Shown here: piece by piece, positions 62,701 to 64,000 of the stretch | How the letters are laid out: the number at the start of each line of letters is the position of its first letter | Position numbering within the stretch: the stretch's first letter is position 1 | Assembly (NCBI GenBank): GCA_963281255.1 | Contig: OY725489.1 | Location: forward strand, 868,001 to 932,000 | Direction: 5' to 3' | Source: Aphrocallistes beatrix | Lineage: Eukaryota > Porifera > Hexactinellida > Sceptrulophora > Aphrocallistidae | Length of the DNA stretch: 64,000 bases | Position numbers and translations under genes: made by a program | The notes under the pieces: model-generated | What the model was told of the DNA's origin: nothing | Database searches by the model: none | What the model saw: the letters and a program-made list of their open reading frames with translations, nothing else

Positions 62701-62976
62701 AGTGGAGAACAACCCTATTTGATCGAAAATCTATACACTAAAATCCGAGAATGTATTATCGAGTTTCAAAATATTTTCTGCTACTTACCAGAATTAGGCA
62801 ATGACTCCAATTCGTCTCCAAACACAAGCTCCGACTATACACTCCAAATCTGGCACACGAACCCGGAAGATAGGATTAAACAATTGACGAAAATTCAGAC
62901 TAGGATGAAGCAATATCGCGAATATTTAGAGGAGAGGTTTTTAACTGACATGAGTCAGGAATGTAAAATTCAGTAA
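59756..62976 (+). CDS. Coiled-coil protein, two exons
   Basis: Exon 1 59756-60035 and exon 2 61739-62976 join across a 1.7-kb GT-AG intron (AAAAG-GTGAGC, TTTTGTAG-AT) in frame to 505 residues. Exon 1 encodes a Ser/Thr-rich, probably disordered N-terminus (TKSNSSTSSRYSQSSSTSNL). After the junction (LLK-DFQCLSPRNSLEWDRETG) most of exon 2 is heptad-rich coiled coil (about residues 120-390), with a C-terminal globular part including IRECIIEFQNIFCYLPELG and DRIKQLTKIQTRMKQYREYL. AATAAA at 63047 could be the polyadenylation signal. I do not recognise the protein; a structural or cytoskeletal role would be a guess. Confidence 0.7.
60036..61738 (+). other. Intron of the coiled-coil gene
   Basis: 1.7 kb; no nested gene or clear transposon seen. 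Confidence 0.6.
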
Positions 62977-62979
62977 TGA

Positions 62980-63457
62980 ATTGTGTTCATAGCATGTGCT
63001 TAGTTTTTGAGTAAAGTTCCTTCTGAACAAATGTACTGTAAATTAAAATAAACTTCGGACAAAAAATGATCCGAGAGAAAAGAAATAAATTGTATTTGCT
63101 CTAAATTATGGTTAATCAGGGAATAGTGAGGACAGATTATAGATGGTGATTATCAATCCATTTATCAGGTGTAAAGTCGTTGCAATTTGCAGAATAGATT
63201 ATACATAGATTGATTATGCTAATAAGATTAGAACCATCTTGTGAAATCTGAGATAAATTGAATTAATTACGTAGCACTTGTTCCATAATTGTTGCCCATT
63301 AGATCAATGTTAAACTGTGTCCCTATCACCAACACATATGGAAACAAATGCTCTGAGGTGTAAAATATATAACATTTTACACAAGATAAATTGGAACTTG
63401 AGAAGTGATCATTTTAATGAAGGTAGAAAACAGGAAAATATAAAATAAACTTTGACA
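62980..63457. other. Intergenic, convergent gene ends
   Basis: Contains the putative AATAAA at 63047 of the coiled-coil gene; otherwise no supported feature. Confidence 0.4.
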
Positions 63458-64000
63458 TCATTTCCACTTGTCTAAAAGGACATTGCACACAGCCTCAAAC
63501 CAGATGCTGACTGCGATTGCGCCGGGATCTGGTTCCGTGAGAAGTTCTTGGCTCACGTAACTCGCCCTCCCGGCCCTGGCCTGCATCCCTTCAGTAGCTT
63601 TGGCGCCTTCTCTGCAAGCAGTAACAGCCGACTCAAGAGCAGACTTGTCAATAGTCGCAGAGTTCGTGAGGAGGTGTAGAGCCGGATAAAGAGCATCAAT
63701 CATCGTCCTTTCCCCCACACCAGCACCTCCGTACTTCACAATAGCCTCAAAGCCTCTCGCCAGCGCTCCAACCCAGCTGCTCGGAGACTCGGGGTGAACT
63801 AAGCCGGCAGCCGCCGCGCTTAGAAACAGAGAGTATAGAGCACCAGACGATCCCCCCATTACGCTCTCAACCACCCCAGCCATTCTAAGCAACGCCTGAC
63901 TATGATTCATCTCTGCCAACTCCTCCATACTCCCTAGCATTGCCTGTGAACCTTCAAACAGTGTGGATCCGCAGTCAGAATCGCCTCCTACTGCATCCAG
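63458..64000 (-). CDS. TKFC: Triokinase/FMN cyclase (dihydroxyacetone kinase), C-terminal part
   Basis: Partial gene; the open frame continues off the right edge. The visible part is the DhaL-type ATP-binding domain: GGDSDCG (acidic Mg-ADP site, usually GDGDCG), GGSSGALYSLFLSAAAAGL, KYGGAGVGERTMIDALYPAL and GRASYVSQELLTEPDPGAIAVSIW at the C-terminus, all diagnostic of eukaryotic TKFC. Family knowledge: phosphorylates dihydroxyacetone and glyceraldehyde and also forms cyclic FMN from FAD. The Asp-x-Asp site carries Ser where Gly is usual. The stop at 63458 gives the normal family ending plus a short tail. Confidence 0.92.
   Translation of the reverse strand: MDAVGGDSDCGSTLFEGSQAMLGSMEELAEMNHSQALLRMAGVVESVMGGSSGALYSLFLSAAAAGLVHPESPSSWVGALARGFEAIVKYGGAGVGERTMIDALYPALHLLTNSATIDKSALESAVTACREGAKATEGMQARAGRASYVSQELLTEPDPGAIAVSIWFEAVCNVLLDKWK

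Noticed and set aside
1-64000. CRISPR arrays, operons, riboswitches, bacterial replication origins
   Set aside because: The window is spliced eukaryotic DNA; tandem repeats seen are minisatellites without regular unique spacers.

Overview
This is an invertebrate animal nuclear genome window. The evidence is spliced GT-AG genes, metazoan housekeeping genes (IST1, SWEET, AIFM3, RAB18, STX17, CHD1, TKFC) and a dense population of DNA transposons (mariner, hAT, pogo-like, MULE, foldback MITEs). I cannot name the species or phylum from sequence alone. Intergenic DNA is AT-rich, many genes are single-exon, and the lineage-specific families sit in tandem clusters with TATA boxes 30-60 bp upstream of ATG.

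Layout. 0.6-1.4 kb: IST1 (ESCRT-III). 2.2-13.5 kb: six paralogous single-exon secreted proteins (family A), interrupted by a hAT element that carries a nested mariner and a foldback element. 14-16.1 kb: two paralogous secreted proteins (family B). 16.5-17.6 kb: repeats. 17.9-19.3 kb: a complete six-exon SWEET sugar transporter on the minus strand. 19.7-24.6 kb: two AIFM3-like Rieske/FAD oxidoreductases, separated by two TA-flanked DNA transposons.

25.1-48.2 kb: one RAB18 gene on the minus strand. Its seven exons are split into a 5' block (exons 1-3, 47.9-48.2 kb) and a 3' block (exons 4-7, 25.1-26.3 kb). They join in frame to a 206-residue Rab. Intron 3 is about 21.6 kb and contains nine intact intronless seven-transmembrane genes on both strands, one truncated 7TM copy, a dead mariner, a MULE relic and several MITEs. 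This nested receptor-like cluster, which has a shared NPCW signature, is the most unusual structure here.

48.7-49.8 kb: STX17 (two exons). 49.9-50.4 kb: a foldback element. 51.2-56.6 kb: CHD1 chromatin remodeller in one exon. 57.4-58.7 kb: a second type of 7TM protein with the inverted topology of gustatory-receptor-like proteins. 59.8-63.0 kb: an unrecognised coiled-coil protein in two exons. 63.5-64 kb: the C-terminal (DhaL) part of triokinase/FMN cyclase, running off the window.

The conserved genes are mainly membrane-trafficking and metabolic genes with no obvious shared pathway. The biological interest lies in the three lineage-specific families (secreted A, secreted B, and the 7TM family) and their local duplication.
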